Shown here piece by piece: positions 6,609 to 14,992 of a DNA stretch of 64,000 nt. The notes beneath the pieces are model-generated. The model searched no databases, was not told where the DNA came from, and saw only the letters and a program-made list of their open reading frames with translations. The translations under genes and the position numbers were made by a program. The stretch is from NCBI RefSeq assembly GCF_900458815.1, contig NZ_UHDZ01000001.1, forward strand, positions 2,282,515-2,346,514, given 5' to 3'. Every line of letters begins with the position of its first letter. Position 1 is the stretch's first letter. This DNA comes from Staphylococcus saccharolyticus (GTDB lineage: Bacteria > Bacillota > Bacilli > Staphylococcales > Staphylococcaceae).

Positions 6609-7249
6609 TGTTTCACACCCTTATAATAAGAGTGTTTCAACTCATTTAATCGTTCAATTAATACTTTACTATCATCTTCATTCGCCTTCTCATTCTGAAT
6701 AAACTCAGTAATGATTTTCAAGCCCTCTACTAATTCTGGTGCTGGTTCATTAATTCCAGTAGCTAACTGATACAATGCCTCCATATTACCTATAACATCA
6801 GCATTACTAGATTGAACGCCTTCAAGTTCGTCTATATTGAAATCTCTACTCATGTAGTCGAACATGTAACTATTATTACTTTCTGCGAACGTCTCAAGTC
6901 CATACATGAAATACTCATTATCAAACATGAAACTAGCCATCATATCGCTTATAGTGTCATGTGTACCATCATGTAAATCATATCCAGTATAATGCCCCTC
7001 AATGCTCTCAATGAGTTTCTCAGTATGCTTTTCTGACGCAATCTCAAAAGTTTTTCTCACTTCACAATCTTTTATTAATACATGAGCATACATTTTACCT
7101 TTACTTACTAGATACACAATATTAAACGGATCGTTATATATCTTAAATGCAAAAGGTAATTTATAACTACTTTCACATAAGCCCGTAAAATATCTTAATA
7201 ATGTTGCTGCTCTAGTTTCAAATTCATTTGCGATAATCTCTACATTCAT
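6605..7249 (-). CDS. Island protein of unknown function
   Basis: About 214 residues starting MNVEIIANEF. I chose this ATG because AAGGAG lies about eight bases upstream; longer starts would run back through the neighbouring gene. It is acidic, with a central TGYDLHDGTHDTISDMMASF stretch and several aromatic residues. It lies in a tightly packed leftward operon, its start just past the preceding stop. No family is recognised. Confidence 0.7.
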   Translation of the reverse strand: MNVEIIANEFETRAATLLRYFTGLCESSYKLPFAFKIYNDPFNIVYLVSKGKMYAHVLIKDCEVRKTFEIASEKHTEKLIESIEGHYTGYDLHDGTHDTISDMMASFMFDNEYFMYGLETFAESNNSYMFDYMSRDFNIDELEGVQSSNADVIGNMEALYQLATGINEPAPELVEGLKIITEFIQNEKANEDDSKVLIERLNELKHSYYKGVKQ

Positions 7250-7250
7250 T

Positions 7251-7532
7251 TTATTCATCTCCTTCATTTTTTGTTTTACTGAATTGTTCAAATTTACCTG
7301 TCTTGGGATTAAATTTTTTAATATAACGAGCAGGAGCCTTATCAATACATCCCATATCATCACTGTCATAGAAATTAATATGGTGTGCTTTTGTTAAAGC
7401 CATACATACGATTGGCGAATACCATATTTCTTCATCATCTATATATTCAACAAATAAATTCTCTGGTGCTGGTATAAGTTGAATCGGAGCATCATAGTCC
7501 AGTCGGCTATATATTTCATCTTTTTTATTCAC
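7251..7532 (-). CDS. Small island protein, probable GTG start
   Basis: About 93 residues. The open frame extends further upstream, but a GTG start one base past the preceding stop, preceded by GGAG, fits better than the earlier ATG inside the neighbouring gene. Sequence features include IQLIPAPENLFVEYIDDEEIW and a basic end (KKFNPKTGKFEQFSKTK). Function unknown. Confidence 0.65.
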   Translation of the reverse strand: MNKKDEIYSRLDYDAPIQLIPAPENLFVEYIDDEEIWYSPIVCMALTKAHHINFYDSDDMGCIDKAPARYIKKFNPKTGKFEQFSKTKNEGDE

Positions 7533-7533
7533 T

Positions 7534-7896
7534 TTAAACGCACTCCATTTCTTTCTTACAAATATTAAATGCAACGGGCAACCAATGATCTGTTTTAATA
7601 TATTTAGACTTCACTATCGGTAAGTCCAACCCTTTACCATCAACTAGATAAATAATTGGTGGACAAATATCCATCTCAATTAATCCATCTCGTTTAAGTT
7701 CGGCAATTATATTAAACGCTTCTTGGTTCCATCCAATCCAAAACACTATATTTGGATGTTGGCCACTTGTATATGCTCCATCACCTTTATAATTAAAGTT
7801 ATTTTCTTCAAATACATTTTCTATTTCTACAAAAGTAGTTCCATCGTGTGATTCTATATATTCTAAAATTTCTGATTTTAATTGATTTTTATTCAT
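7534..7896 (-). CDS. Island protein with probable winged-helix fold
   Basis: A 120-residue protein. The start (LKSEILEYIESHDGTTFVEIENVF) reads like a small winged-helix domain. The middle (GQHPNIVFWIGWNQEAFNIIAELKRDGLIEM) is common in staphylococcal island proteins. It is the first gene past the replication origin. Function not assigned. Confidence 0.7.
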   Translation of the reverse strand: MNKNQLKSEILEYIESHDGTTFVEIENVFEENNFNYKGDGAYTSGQHPNIVFWIGWNQEAFNIIAELKRDGLIEMDICPPIIYLVDGKGLDLPIVKSKYIKTDHWLPVAFNICKKEMECV

Positions 7897-7914
7897 TTTT
7901 TCCTCCTAAAATTG

Positions 7915-8185
7915 TATAGGTGTCTCACTGTCTTATTTGCATTGTTTTTTTAGGACACACAAAGACACCCTTCAATTCTTACTCCCTCAAGAGTTTCGAT
8001 TAATCTGTCTTACTGTCTCCCTACTTACTACCTATATATATCTATATTTCGTACTTTGTGTATATATATTCTGTAAAACTTTTAACTAAAAACTATCAAG
8101 ACACCAAGACACTTATAGCATGGCATTACTGCCACAAGGGATTAAAGGTGTCTTAAACCTGTCTTATAAGTGTCTTACTGTCCTA
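7915..8185. other. Island replication origin with iterons
   Basis: No gene fits here. The stretch holds many copies of a short word based on TGTCTTACTGTC and GTGTCTT, in both orientations. One set is at about 7918-8008 and another (including AAGACACCAAGACACTTA) at 8096-8185. They flank a very AT-rich stretch (8030-8090, many TATATA). SaPI origins are built this way, two iteron sets around an AT-rich melting region just downstream of rep, and this one lies directly downstream of the Rep gene. Confidence 0.8.
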
Positions 8186-8189
8186 AAAT

Positions 8190-9656
8190 TTATGACGATT
8201 CGACTTTAAGTTCCTTATAGTAAGAAGATAAATCTATGCTAAAACCATACTGCTTGCCTATGCCTTCACCATATCGCGTTTGCTTTTTCACTGTGCTACA
8301 ATATCGTGTATTTCTTAACGCTTTATCAATCTTTCTTAAATGATGTTGTTGTGGTTGGTCATCTCGTTTCATCATCACTTTCCAAATTTCCATACTACAT
8401 ACTTTGTCACGCCATACATAAGCACCTGGTTTTGTATTTGGTAATTCAATTAATTTACCGTCACCATATAATTTAATATAATCTTGGTCTATAACATCGT
8501 GAGCAGATATTCTTTTTTCTTCTAATGTTCTATACCAATAGTCAGATGGAATAGGACGCTCAAGAAATTCTTCAATTTCACCGACTAAAGCATCTTTTTC
8601 AGAATGTTCTTCTTGGACTTTCAATGCTGTTTCACTAGCTTCTTTATCTAACAACAATGCTTTATCCGTTGGATCATCATCAAAATAAACTTTAGCTTCA
8701 GCAAACATTTGTTGAACAATGTCTTGTGTTAAATCGTCAAACGGACTTTTAGTTGCTTTATTTTTATCTGTCGTAATAGGAAAGAAACGACGGTTACCTG
8801 TTTGGTCTTTTAGAAATTCATAATTATTTGTCGTACCTATAAACACACATTGGCGTGGATGTCGCTCAATACGTTTACCGTATGAAGCTCTATATATATC
8901 TACAATCGCACTAATGAAACTTTTAATATCTTCAATAGTAGACTTTTGAAATGCTGCGAGCTCTTCTATCTCACACAACCAGGAACCTTGTATTTTTTTA
9001 TAGGACTCATCCCCTTTAAACGTTTTTAAACTTTGGTTATACCAATGACCACCTAATTTACTTACTGTCGTAGACTTTCCATCACCTTGCCCGCCATATA
9101 AAATAATCATGGAATCGTATTTGATACCAGGATGATAAATTCTAGCAACCGCACCCATCATCCATTTTTTAGTCACTTCACGATTGTAGTGATTATCTTC
9201 GGCACCTAAATAATCAATAAATAGTGTTTCAATTCGCTTATTGCCATCCCATGTTTTAGATTCAATCATGGACTTAATAGGATGAAATTTATTATGATAA
9301 GCTTCTTTTTCAATGACACTATCCATAATGTCACGACTAAATTGCACATTATAATATCTATCTATATGAGAAATGACATGAGTTGTATCAATATCAGCCC
9401 AATAATAATTATTATCATCGTTGGTACGCCAATATGGTAGACGTTTTAGTTTAGTAATTTTTTCAAAGGAATCGTATTGTACTAACCCTTTTAAGCTTTC
9501 ATCATTTTCCATTATTAATTCTGCGTTTGCAGTGGTCTTTTTAAGGGCTTGTGTTGTGGCTGATCGTCTTAATTTACTACGCCAATCATCACTATTGGCC
9601 AAATAATTATTTTCATCAATCAACTCAAATACTTCTTCTTTGGTTACATCTTCCAA
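8190..9656 (-). CDS. rep: Island replication initiator/helicase (VapE-type Rep)
   Basis: A 488-residue replication protein with a virulence-associated-E helicase domain. Walker A is GGQGDGKS at 188-195, the acidic Walker B-like WLCEIEELAAF lies about 229-239, and GTTNNYEFLKDQTGNRRFFP (sensor and arginine region) about 276-295. The C-terminal part probably binds the iterons that lie directly downstream. The start is a TTG with GGAGG about eight bases before it. Known relatives initiate and drive autonomous replication of SaPIs after induction by helper phage. Confidence 0.88.
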   Translation of the reverse strand: MEDVTKEEVFELIDENNYLANSDDWRSKLRRSATTQALKKTTANAELIMENDESLKGLVQYDSFEKITKLKRLPYWRTNDDNNYYWADIDTTHVISHIDRYYNVQFSRDIMDSVIEKEAYHNKFHPIKSMIESKTWDGNKRIETLFIDYLGAEDNHYNREVTKKWMMGAVARIYHPGIKYDSMIILYGGQGDGKSTTVSKLGGHWYNQSLKTFKGDESYKKIQGSWLCEIEELAAFQKSTIEDIKSFISAIVDIYRASYGKRIERHPRQCVFIGTTNNYEFLKDQTGNRRFFPITTDKNKATKSPFDDLTQDIVQQMFAEAKVYFDDDPTDKALLLDKEASETALKVQEEHSEKDALVGEIEEFLERPIPSDYWYRTLEEKRISAHDVIDQDYIKLYGDGKLIELPNTKPGAYVWRDKVCSMEIWKVMMKRDDQPQQHHLRKIDKALRNTRYCSTVKKQTRYGEGIGKQYGFSIDLSSYYKELKVESS

Positions 9657-9668
9657 ATAAAAACCTCC

Positions 9669-10541
9669 TCACTTATTCTTGTTATCTTTCTTCAAAATGC
9701 TTTTGAATGTACGATTAACTTCCTTTTGTTCAATAGGTGGTCTGCAGGTCATCGCCCATGCGCTTACCAATCCGTAAACAAGGTTAGCGTCCACATAACG
9801 ACGCAATAGGTATCCTGTTAAAGAAGCTAATGTTTGGTTGCGTTCACCTTCACCTACACCAAATGCAATTTCGCGCCAATATGAACTATCGCGTTTATGA
9901 AAATGATTTGAATAATCGACAGTTATTGGCTCATTTTTAACAACCATCTTGTTTAACTCTTCTTTTTTTATTACTGGTGCGTCATTATATTTAAAAATGT
10001 AAATTGATTCCTTTGATTTTTTTACTGGTAAGGCCATAGCTTGTGATGGTACAAAACTAGCTTCATCTACTGGGTAACCAATATAACGTGCTAATCCATT
10101 TGAATACTTCCGATAGTCTGATGCACTCACTGGCTCATTTAAAGGTACTATAAGACGAATACGAGGCTTTTCAACAGTATATGAATACGTTGTGTGAAAT
10201 ACCCAAGATACATGTTCCAATTTAGTTTTCAGCACTTCATAAAGGCCTCTAAAATCTTTGATTTCGTCATAGTCCAATGTAATAGCAGTTCGATTGATTA
10301 AAGTTTGATCACTACGATATTTACTAATAGTTTGATTATCTTTTTCAACATCTTCAAAATCACCATATACACATAAACCACGTATATATTTATCTGAGTT
10401 GATTCTTGGTGTTTGTAGTTTATCTAACCACTTAGACCATTCACATAAGCCAGAACCATTACATGAATTTGAATACAAATTTTTATATTGAACAATTTGA
10501 ATTTTAAAATCGTTATTTAATTTCACTTTTTGAAAATCCAA
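9669..10541 (-). CDS. Island primase-like replication protein
   Basis: About 290 residues. I prefer the TTG start (LDFQKVKL) with GGAGG seven bases upstream over the further ATG. The central region ITLDYDEIKDFRGLYEVL, then VFHTTYSYTVEKPRIRLIVPL (roughly 80-135) matches the primase/polymerase-like N-terminal domains found next to VapE helicases in islands and phages. The C-terminal GEGERNQTLASLTGYLLRR is the usual primase C-terminal helical domain. It lies 12 bp upstream of rep. Confidence 0.78.
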   Translation of the reverse strand: MDFQKVKLNNDFKIQIVQYKNLYSNSCNGSGLCEWSKWLDKLQTPRINSDKYIRGLCVYGDFEDVEKDNQTISKYRSDQTLINRTAITLDYDEIKDFRGLYEVLKTKLEHVSWVFHTTYSYTVEKPRIRLIVPLNEPVSASDYRKYSNGLARYIGYPVDEASFVPSQAMALPVKKSKESIYIFKYNDAPVIKKEELNKMVVKNEPITVDYSNHFHKRDSSYWREIAFGVGEGERNQTLASLTGYLLRRYVDANLVYGLVSAWAMTCRPPIEQKEVNRTFKSILKKDNKNK

Positions 10542-10634
10542 TTTTATACCTCCATGTATTAAAACAAGAGCAAAGATGTTATAATACAAATGGAGTATTT
10601 TCTTATTGCTCTTGTGTTTTATAAATTTTGTAAA

Positions 10635-10976
10635 TTACGCGTTATCTGATTTAGTCGCCAAACTATTCACATCAGATGACGCTCTTTTTAATTCTTCCAT
10701 TGCATTGTTGTAATGATGTTCCACTTGTTCAATCATTGAACTCACATCAGTAAAGATTGAATTGATAACTGCAAGACAAACAAAATGATTTTGAATGCTT
10801 TCATTTGCAGTATATGTTGCTACTTGATCGTTAGACGCAACTAGCATTTTCTTATATTTCTCAGCACGTTCCATTTCATCTGCTACTAAGTTTCTGAGTG
10901 CGCTGAGTTTAGAAGTTAAATCTGCACTTACTACTTCATCTTTGATTTCGTGAATTTGATATTTTAATTTTTTCAT
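10635..10976 (-). CDS. Helical island protein, unknown
   Basis: A 113-residue, almost entirely helical protein (SKLSALRNLVADEMERAEKY, later EQVEHHYNNAMEELKRASS). Such proteins are frequent in staphylococcal islands upstream of the primase gene, and some are described as toxin-antitoxin partners. I cannot tell whether this is one. It is separated from the next gene upstream by three bases. Confidence 0.65.
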   Translation of the reverse strand: MKKLKYQIHEIKDEVVSADLTSKLSALRNLVADEMERAEKYKKMLVASNDQVATYTANESIQNHFVCLAVINSIFTDVSSMIEQVEHHYNNAMEELKRASSDVNSLATKSDNA

Positions 10977-10979
10977 TTA

Positions 10980-11336
10980 CTACTCCTCCAATCTTTCAAC
11001 AAAAACTAGCATTTCTTCAACAGCTAATTTTAATTCTTCAATATCGTCTTTAGTTAAGAACTTACTAATATTAGAATCTTCGTAAATGATAGGGAAATCT
11101 GTAAAAGTTTCAGTAGCTTGAACAAGATTTTTGTATTCTTGATAATCATTAGTGATTTCTAAAATCTCATTATTATTTAAATAAGGGTACATTTTTTTAA
11201 TAATTGAAATATCTTTGTTACGACGTTTTTGTAATAGTTTCGTCATTTTTTTAATATGCTTTTTGTCTTTAAAAATTAAATCGCCACTTACTTTACTTTC
11301 AATATTTTTGTAATCATTTTTAGTTAAATTTTTCAT
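10980..11336 (-). CDS. Small charged island protein, unknown
   Basis: About 118 residues starting MKNLTKND, chosen for its GAGGAG site about ten bases upstream. The N-terminal half is very basic (FKDKKHIKKMTKLLQKRRNKD) and the C-terminal half acidic (DDIEELKLAVEEMLVFVERLEE). A nucleic-acid or partner-protein role is possible. No family is recognised. Confidence 0.6.
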   Translation of the reverse strand: MKNLTKNDYKNIESKVSGDLIFKDKKHIKKMTKLLQKRRNKDISIIKKMYPYLNNNEILEITNDYQEYKNLVQATETFTDFPIIYEDSNISKFLTKDDIEELKLAVEEMLVFVERLEE

Positions 11337-11337
11337 C

Positions 11338-11550
11338 TTATTCATTCTCCTCATTGATATTAAAATTTTTCTCTAACTCTTGGACTGCCCATTTCATTAT
11401 TATTTCAAGATGTTTTTCTCGATTAATTTGTGAAACTACTTCTTGACCGTCTTTAAACTCGGTGTGCTCATAACTTTCAAAGTGATTATAAATACTTGTT
11501 TTAAGTTGATATTTCACGTGTTCTAATACATCAATTTGTTCTTGATTCAT
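11338..11550 (-). CDS. Small island protein, possible antitoxin-like
   Basis: A 70-residue acidic protein starting MNQEQIDVLEHVKYQL. The start is chosen over an upstream ATG because it follows an AGGGTGA site. EKHLEIIMKWAVQELEKNF near the end is typical of small staphylococcal island proteins. The acidic character next to a basic partner (10980) would fit a toxin-antitoxin or regulator pair, but this is only a guess. Confidence 0.6.
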   Translation of the reverse strand: MNQEQIDVLEHVKYQLKTSIYNHFESYEHTEFKDGQEVVSQINREKHLEIIMKWAVQELEKNFNINEENE

Positions 11551-11554
11551 TTTA

Positions 11555-11710
11555 TTAATCACCCTTTTTGTATTCGTACTTATCAACAATTGGTAATGTT
11601 AAAGTTTGTATTAGTGCAGTTATTGCAATCCCATGAATAAAATCAATAGAATATGCATATAAACAACCAATTGTTATAGCTAGTACAGAAATCAAAATAT
11701 ATAATCTCAT
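11555..11710 (-). CDS. 51-residue membrane peptide of the island
   Basis: A short gene with GGAG eight bases before the ATG. The product has one or two hydrophobic helices (YILISVLAITIGCLYAY at the start, then FIHGIAITALIQTLTLPIV) and a charged end (KYEYKKGD). Its stop lies five bases upstream of the next start, so it fits the packed operon. Function unknown. Confidence 0.6.
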   Translation of the reverse strand: MRLYILISVLAITIGCLYAYSIDFIHGIAITALIQTLTLPIVDKYEYKKGD

Positions 11711-11725
11711 TTGTTTCACTCCTTT

Positions 11726-11998
11726 TTACATCCAATCTTTATGACGTTTTTTCATGTACTCTTCAAAACGTGGAATACTGATAACTGTCATCGTTGATGA
11801 TAGAGAGTAATATAAATCATCAATACCTTTATGATCTTTTTCCCACTCTATTAGTATTCGTCTAGTTGATGAATAGCTAATACCAAATATTTCGCTTAAT
11901 GCCGACGGTTTAGCAAATAACGGATTGACTACAACTTGCTTTGGTTCTGTAATTACATTTTCTTCACTAGGTATATCTTGCAATTTTGTTCTTGGCAC
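11726..11998 (-). CDS. Excisionase-like DNA-binding protein
   Basis: A 90-residue protein whose centre (FAKPSALSEIFGISYSSTRRIL at about 28-49) is a MerR/Xis-like helix-turn-helix. In staphylococcal islands a gene in this place, just after the Cro-like regulator, is usually the excisionase or a related regulator. It directly abuts the upstream gene (12,000). Confidence 0.65.
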   Translation of the reverse strand: MPRTKLQDIPSEENVITEPKQVVVNPLFAKPSALSEIFGISYSSTRRILIEWEKDHKGIDDLYYSLSSTMTVISIPRFEEYMKKRHKDWM

Positions 11999-12211
11999 TT
12001 ATTTAACCCCCTCTTTTTCATTGATTCCAAAAAATTCGTTCAAAGTTACATCAAGGGCTTTACACAATTTTGAAACAGTACTAAAACTTGGATTAATTTG
12101 TTTTTCGTGATACAACTCGTGAATTGTCGTTCTAGAAACACCGGTATCTTCACTTAATTTTGTAGCTGTAATCCTCTTTCGCCCCATAATCATACTTAAA
12201 TTATTTTTCAT
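11999..12211 (-). CDS. Cro-like XRE regulator (Str-type)
   Basis: A 70-residue single helix-turn-helix protein (TKLSEDTGVSRTTIHELYHE at about 18-37). It is transcribed divergently from the Stl-like repressor, as in the genetic switch of SaPIs, and is the first gene of the leftward replication operon. It probably binds the shared control region. Confidence 0.82.
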   Translation of the reverse strand: MKNNLSMIMGRKRITATKLSEDTGVSRTTIHELYHEKQINPSFSTVSKLCKALDVTLNEFFGINEKEGVK

Positions 12212-12224
12212 ATTATCACCTCTA

Positions 12225-12261
12225 TTTGTAGGCTTTCATATTTTTGGGAATTGCCTACAAA
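12225..12261. promoter_or_regulatory. Inverted repeat in the divergent regulator switch
   Basis: TTTGTAGGC (12225-12233) and GCCTACAAA (12253-12261) form a perfect 9-bp inverted repeat with a 19-bp centre. A leftward promoter candidate (TTGACT, 18 bp, TACATT on the minus strand, about 12265-12295) lies right next to it. This should be the operator by which the Stl-like repressor shuts off the leftward operon. Confidence 0.7.
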
Positions 12262-12354
12262 AAGAATGTACCACAAAACATATTTTACAGTCAACACTTT
12301 TATTCTTTGGAATCAATCCCTATAATTGTTGTATAATGACCTAGAGGTGATTTT

Positions 12355-13050
12355 ATGAAATTTGGAGATATATTAAAGGAATATAGAAAACAATTAAAGT
12401 TATCTGTAAATCAACTTTCTAAACTATCAAACGTATCAGTAGGCTATATTAGTAAACTTGAAAATAATAAAAGGAAATTCCCGACTACTAGAACATTGTT
12501 TTTATTATTACTAGGATTTAAAAACTCAAAAATAAATGATCAATCTAAATCAACACAAGATGTAGACAATGAAATCAAAGATATTTTAAATGAGTTTATA
12601 AAAGCTGAAGATAGCGACATAGATAGTGAAGAACTGGAAAATTTATACAAAGATTTCAATACTTTCTATGAGGGTTTACACAAAAAAGTTGGAAATAAAG
12701 ATGAAAGAAATAAAAATATGAATATATTCGTATATGAGGATGACGAAAAAGAGAAACACTCTGTTAATTTAGAAAAACCTATAAACGATATAGCATTTCA
12801 TCTTAAAGATAATGAAAATCAAAAATTTTATAACGGTGTAATGTTAAATGAATATGATAAAAACATGATAAATGAAATCATTAATTCATTTTTAGTTACT
12901 AAATTATCGCAAGAACAGGTCGATTTAAGTGAAGATATAGAACAACTTCAAAAAGATTTTAATGATTTCAAAAAAGAATCTATGTTAAATAAAAAGCAAT
13001 TAAAAATGTTTGCTATTCACAACAATATTCAATCACTTAAAGATAAATAA
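12355..13050 (+). CDS. Master repressor of the island (Stl-like XRE protein)
   Basis: A 231-residue protein. The N-terminal helix-turn-helix is LSVNQLSKLSNVSVGYISKLEN (about 15-36); the rest is acidic and helical (DVDNEIKDILNEFIKAEDSD; later a coiled coil QVDLSEDIEQLQKDFND). In SaPIs the Stl repressor is removed by binding a specific helper-phage protein, and the variable C-terminal part decides which one. AGAGGTGA precedes the ATG. The anti-repressor partner cannot be predicted here. Confidence 0.78.
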   Translation: MKFGDILKEYRKQLKLSVNQLSKLSNVSVGYISKLENNKRKFPTTRTLFLLLLGFKNSKINDQSKSTQDVDNEIKDILNEFIKAEDSDIDSEELENLYKDFNTFYEGLHKKVGNKDERNKNMNIFVYEDDEKEKHSVNLEKPINDIAFHLKDNENQKFYNGVMLNEYDKNMINEIINSFLVTKLSQEQVDLSEDIEQLQKDFNDFKKESMLNKKQLKMFAIHNNIQSLKDK

Positions 13051-13080
13051 TAAAATAATATAACAAAGGGGAAATGTAGA

Positions 13081-13314
13081 ATGTACTTCAATGATTGGAA
13101 AGTTACTATTAACGGAAAAGGATCACATGATGTTGTGACAAATGAAGATACTTTGTTAATTTTGCAAGATTATCAACATGTTGAAATAGCATTAAAATTA
13201 GTAAACGATACTATTCAAGTAAAATCATTAGGCTATGGAGAGGATGTAAGCATTAACCCTACTACAAAAGAAATAACGGTTAATGTAACAAATTTATTAG
13301 AAGATGATGAGTAA
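13081..13314 (+). CDS. Small island protein between repressor and integrase
   Basis: A 77-residue acidic beta-rich protein (DWKVTINGKGSHDVVTNEDTL, then VKSLGYGEDVSINPTTKEI) with a good AAAGGGGAAA site. Small ORFs of this kind are common between stl and int in staphylococcal islands. Function unknown. Confidence 0.65.
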   Translation: MYFNDWKVTINGKGSHDVVTNEDTLLILQDYQHVEIALKLVNDTIQVKSLGYGEDVSINPTTKEITVNVTNLLEDDE

Positions 13315-13337
13315 TTAAACAAAGGAGACTTTTACAC

Positions 13338-14558
13338 ATGTGGCATGAGAAATTTACTAATAAACATGGTGATACTAAATATCGCTATTATGAGAAGTAT
13401 AAAGATCCACTCACAAACAAATGGCGACGTGTTAGCGTGGTACTTAATAAGAATGGTAAACAGTCACAAAAGGAGGCTCAGAAACTCTTAAATAAGCGTA
13501 TAGAGGCGAAGTTGAACGATAAGACACCTACTACACTTAAGTCACTAACTTTCCATGCTGCATGTGATGAGTGGTTAGAGTATTATAAAAATCATTCTGG
13601 TTCAAAGGCTACAACAATCAAAGAAAAGATTAGCAATACAAACACAGTTAAAAATGCTATTGATAAAGAAGTGCTGATAAACAACATCACGCATACATAC
13701 CTACAAGATATTATTAACGAGTGGGCTAAATTACACAGTAAAGGTCATGTTCAATCACTAGTTATCATTATTCGTTCTGTGTTCAAATATGCGTTTAAAT
13801 ACTATGATCTACAAGATATAAGTGTACTAGATAAAATTGATATCCCTAAAAAAGCTAAAACTAGAGATGAACTACAAGCTAAACGAAACAATTATTTAGA
13901 AGATAGTGAAGTTAAAGAGTTATTGGATTGTTTCGACTATCTAATAAAGCATAAAAACCATTCATCTCGTAAACGTAACTACAATATGGTTAAAGCTATA
14001 GTACAGTTTCAAATTGCCAATGGCATGCGTATCGGCGAGCTACTAGCTATTAAATCAGACAATATAAACTATGCAGATAAAACTCTAGATATCGACGGTA
14101 CAATTAATTGGGTAACTGATAAAGAAACGGGAGCATTTGGAGTAAAAGAAACTACTAAAACAAGTAAAAGTTATAGAACAATAGGACTAACTACTCAAAG
14201 TATCAACTTACTTAAAACACTTATTTTGGATAATAAGAAAGAAAACCAGTGGAATGAAGATTTTATTGATAGAGGGTACATATTTACAAATACAGCTGGT
14301 AGTCCTATCGACTTGAATAAAATAAACAACATTATCAAAGAGGCTACTGATATTAGTTCAATAAAGAAACGTGTTACAACGCACACATTACGTCACACGC
14401 ATATATCCACACTTGCGCAAATAGGCATTAACCTAAAAGCTATACAAGACCGTGTAGGCCACTCAGACTATAAAACCACCCTAGAGATATACACACATGT
14501 TACTGATCAGATGGCTAAAGATATGATGAATAAATTAGAAACTATCAATATTGTTTGA
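13338..14558 (+). CDS. int: Tyrosine-recombinase integrase of the island
   Basis: A 406-residue site-specific recombinase. The N-terminal arm-binding domain starts with the usual KDPLTNKWRRVSVVLNKNGK region. The catalytic set is complete: Arg231 in NGMRIGELL, Lys about 274-277, His349 and Arg352 in THTLRHTHIS, His375 in GHSDYKTT and the nucleophile Tyr385 in IYTHV. It reads towards the rpsR end and lies 142 bp from the att-like site, as expected for an element integrated at rpsR. Confidence 0.95.
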   Translation: MWHEKFTNKHGDTKYRYYEKYKDPLTNKWRRVSVVLNKNGKQSQKEAQKLLNKRIEAKLNDKTPTTLKSLTFHAACDEWLEYYKNHSGSKATTIKEKISNTNTVKNAIDKEVLINNITHTYLQDIINEWAKLHSKGHVQSLVIIIRSVFKYAFKYYDLQDISVLDKIDIPKKAKTRDELQAKRNNYLEDSEVKELLDCFDYLIKHKNHSSRKRNYNMVKAIVQFQIANGMRIGELLAIKSDNINYADKTLDIDGTINWVTDKETGAFGVKETTKTSKSYRTIGLTTQSINLLKTLILDNKKENQWNEDFIDRGYIFTNTAGSPIDLNKINNIIKEATDISSIKKRVTTHTLRHTHISTLAQIGINLKAIQDRVGHSDYKTTLEIYTHVTDQMAKDMMNKLETINIV

Positions 14559-14658
14559 AATACGTCTATATCAAAGGCGTATTTTTTAGGTTTATAAAGC
14601 AAAACTTTCATATAATGCCCTTTTTCTGCCCTTTTTAAATATTCCAAAACACAAAAAC

Positions 14659-14686
14659 AACCCCGTAAGCCTATACTTACGGGGTT
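14659..14686 (-). terminator. Terminator downstream of rpsR
   Basis: AACCCCGTAAG, 6-nt loop, CTTACGGGGTT. On the minus strand it is followed by GTTTTTGTG. It lies on the island side of the att-like site, so after integration the rpsF-ssb-rpsR transcript ends in island DNA. The opposite strand may help stop the integrase transcript. Confidence 0.8.
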
Positions 14687-14700
14687 TTACAATAATCGAT

Positions 14701-14718
14701 ATATTATTGTTCTTCTTT
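14701..14718. other. Attachment site of the island at the 3' end of rpsR
   Basis: ATATTATTGTTCTTCTTT, whose complement AAAGAAGAACAATAATAT agrees with the att core I remember for rpsR-integrated SaPIs (SaPI4 type). It covers the last codons and stop of rpsR, so the gene is kept intact by integration. No second copy was found in this window, so the other end must lie left of position 1. Confidence 0.75.
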
Positions 14719-14946
14719 AACATATGGTAATAAAGCCATATGACGAGCACGTTTTATAGCTGTAGTCAACATACGTTGATATTTAGCTGAAGTGCCTGTT
14801 ACACGACGTGGTAAAATTTTACCGCGCTCTGAAATAAATCGTTTCAATAATTCAGTGTCTTTATAGTCGATGTGTGTAATACCATTTGCTGTGAAATAGC
14901 ATACTTTTTTACGACGACGTCCGCCTCTTCTTGGTCCACCTGCCAT
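14704..14946 (-). CDS. rpsR: 30S ribosomal protein S18
   Basis: An 80-residue protein ([20 protein letters not shown] start, then KLRRFIS-like [18 protein letters not shown] and [11 protein letters not shown]) of normal staphylococcal length. It is the last gene of the rpsF-ssb-rpsR operon. Its stop codon lies within the att-like core, so the C-terminus is specified by DNA shared with the island. Confidence 0.97.
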   Translation of the reverse strand: MAGGPRRGGRRRKKVCYFTANGITHIDYKDTELLKRFISERGKILPRRVTGTSAKYQRMLTTAIKRARHMALLPYVKEEQ

Positions 14947-14992
14947 GGTTAACTGCCTCCTTTAACTCAATTTTATTTTTACTCGTTCATTA

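Noticed and set aside
10980-11550. Firm call of a TscAT-type toxin-antitoxin pair
   Set aside because: Place and size fit, but I could not match the sequences from memory with confidence.
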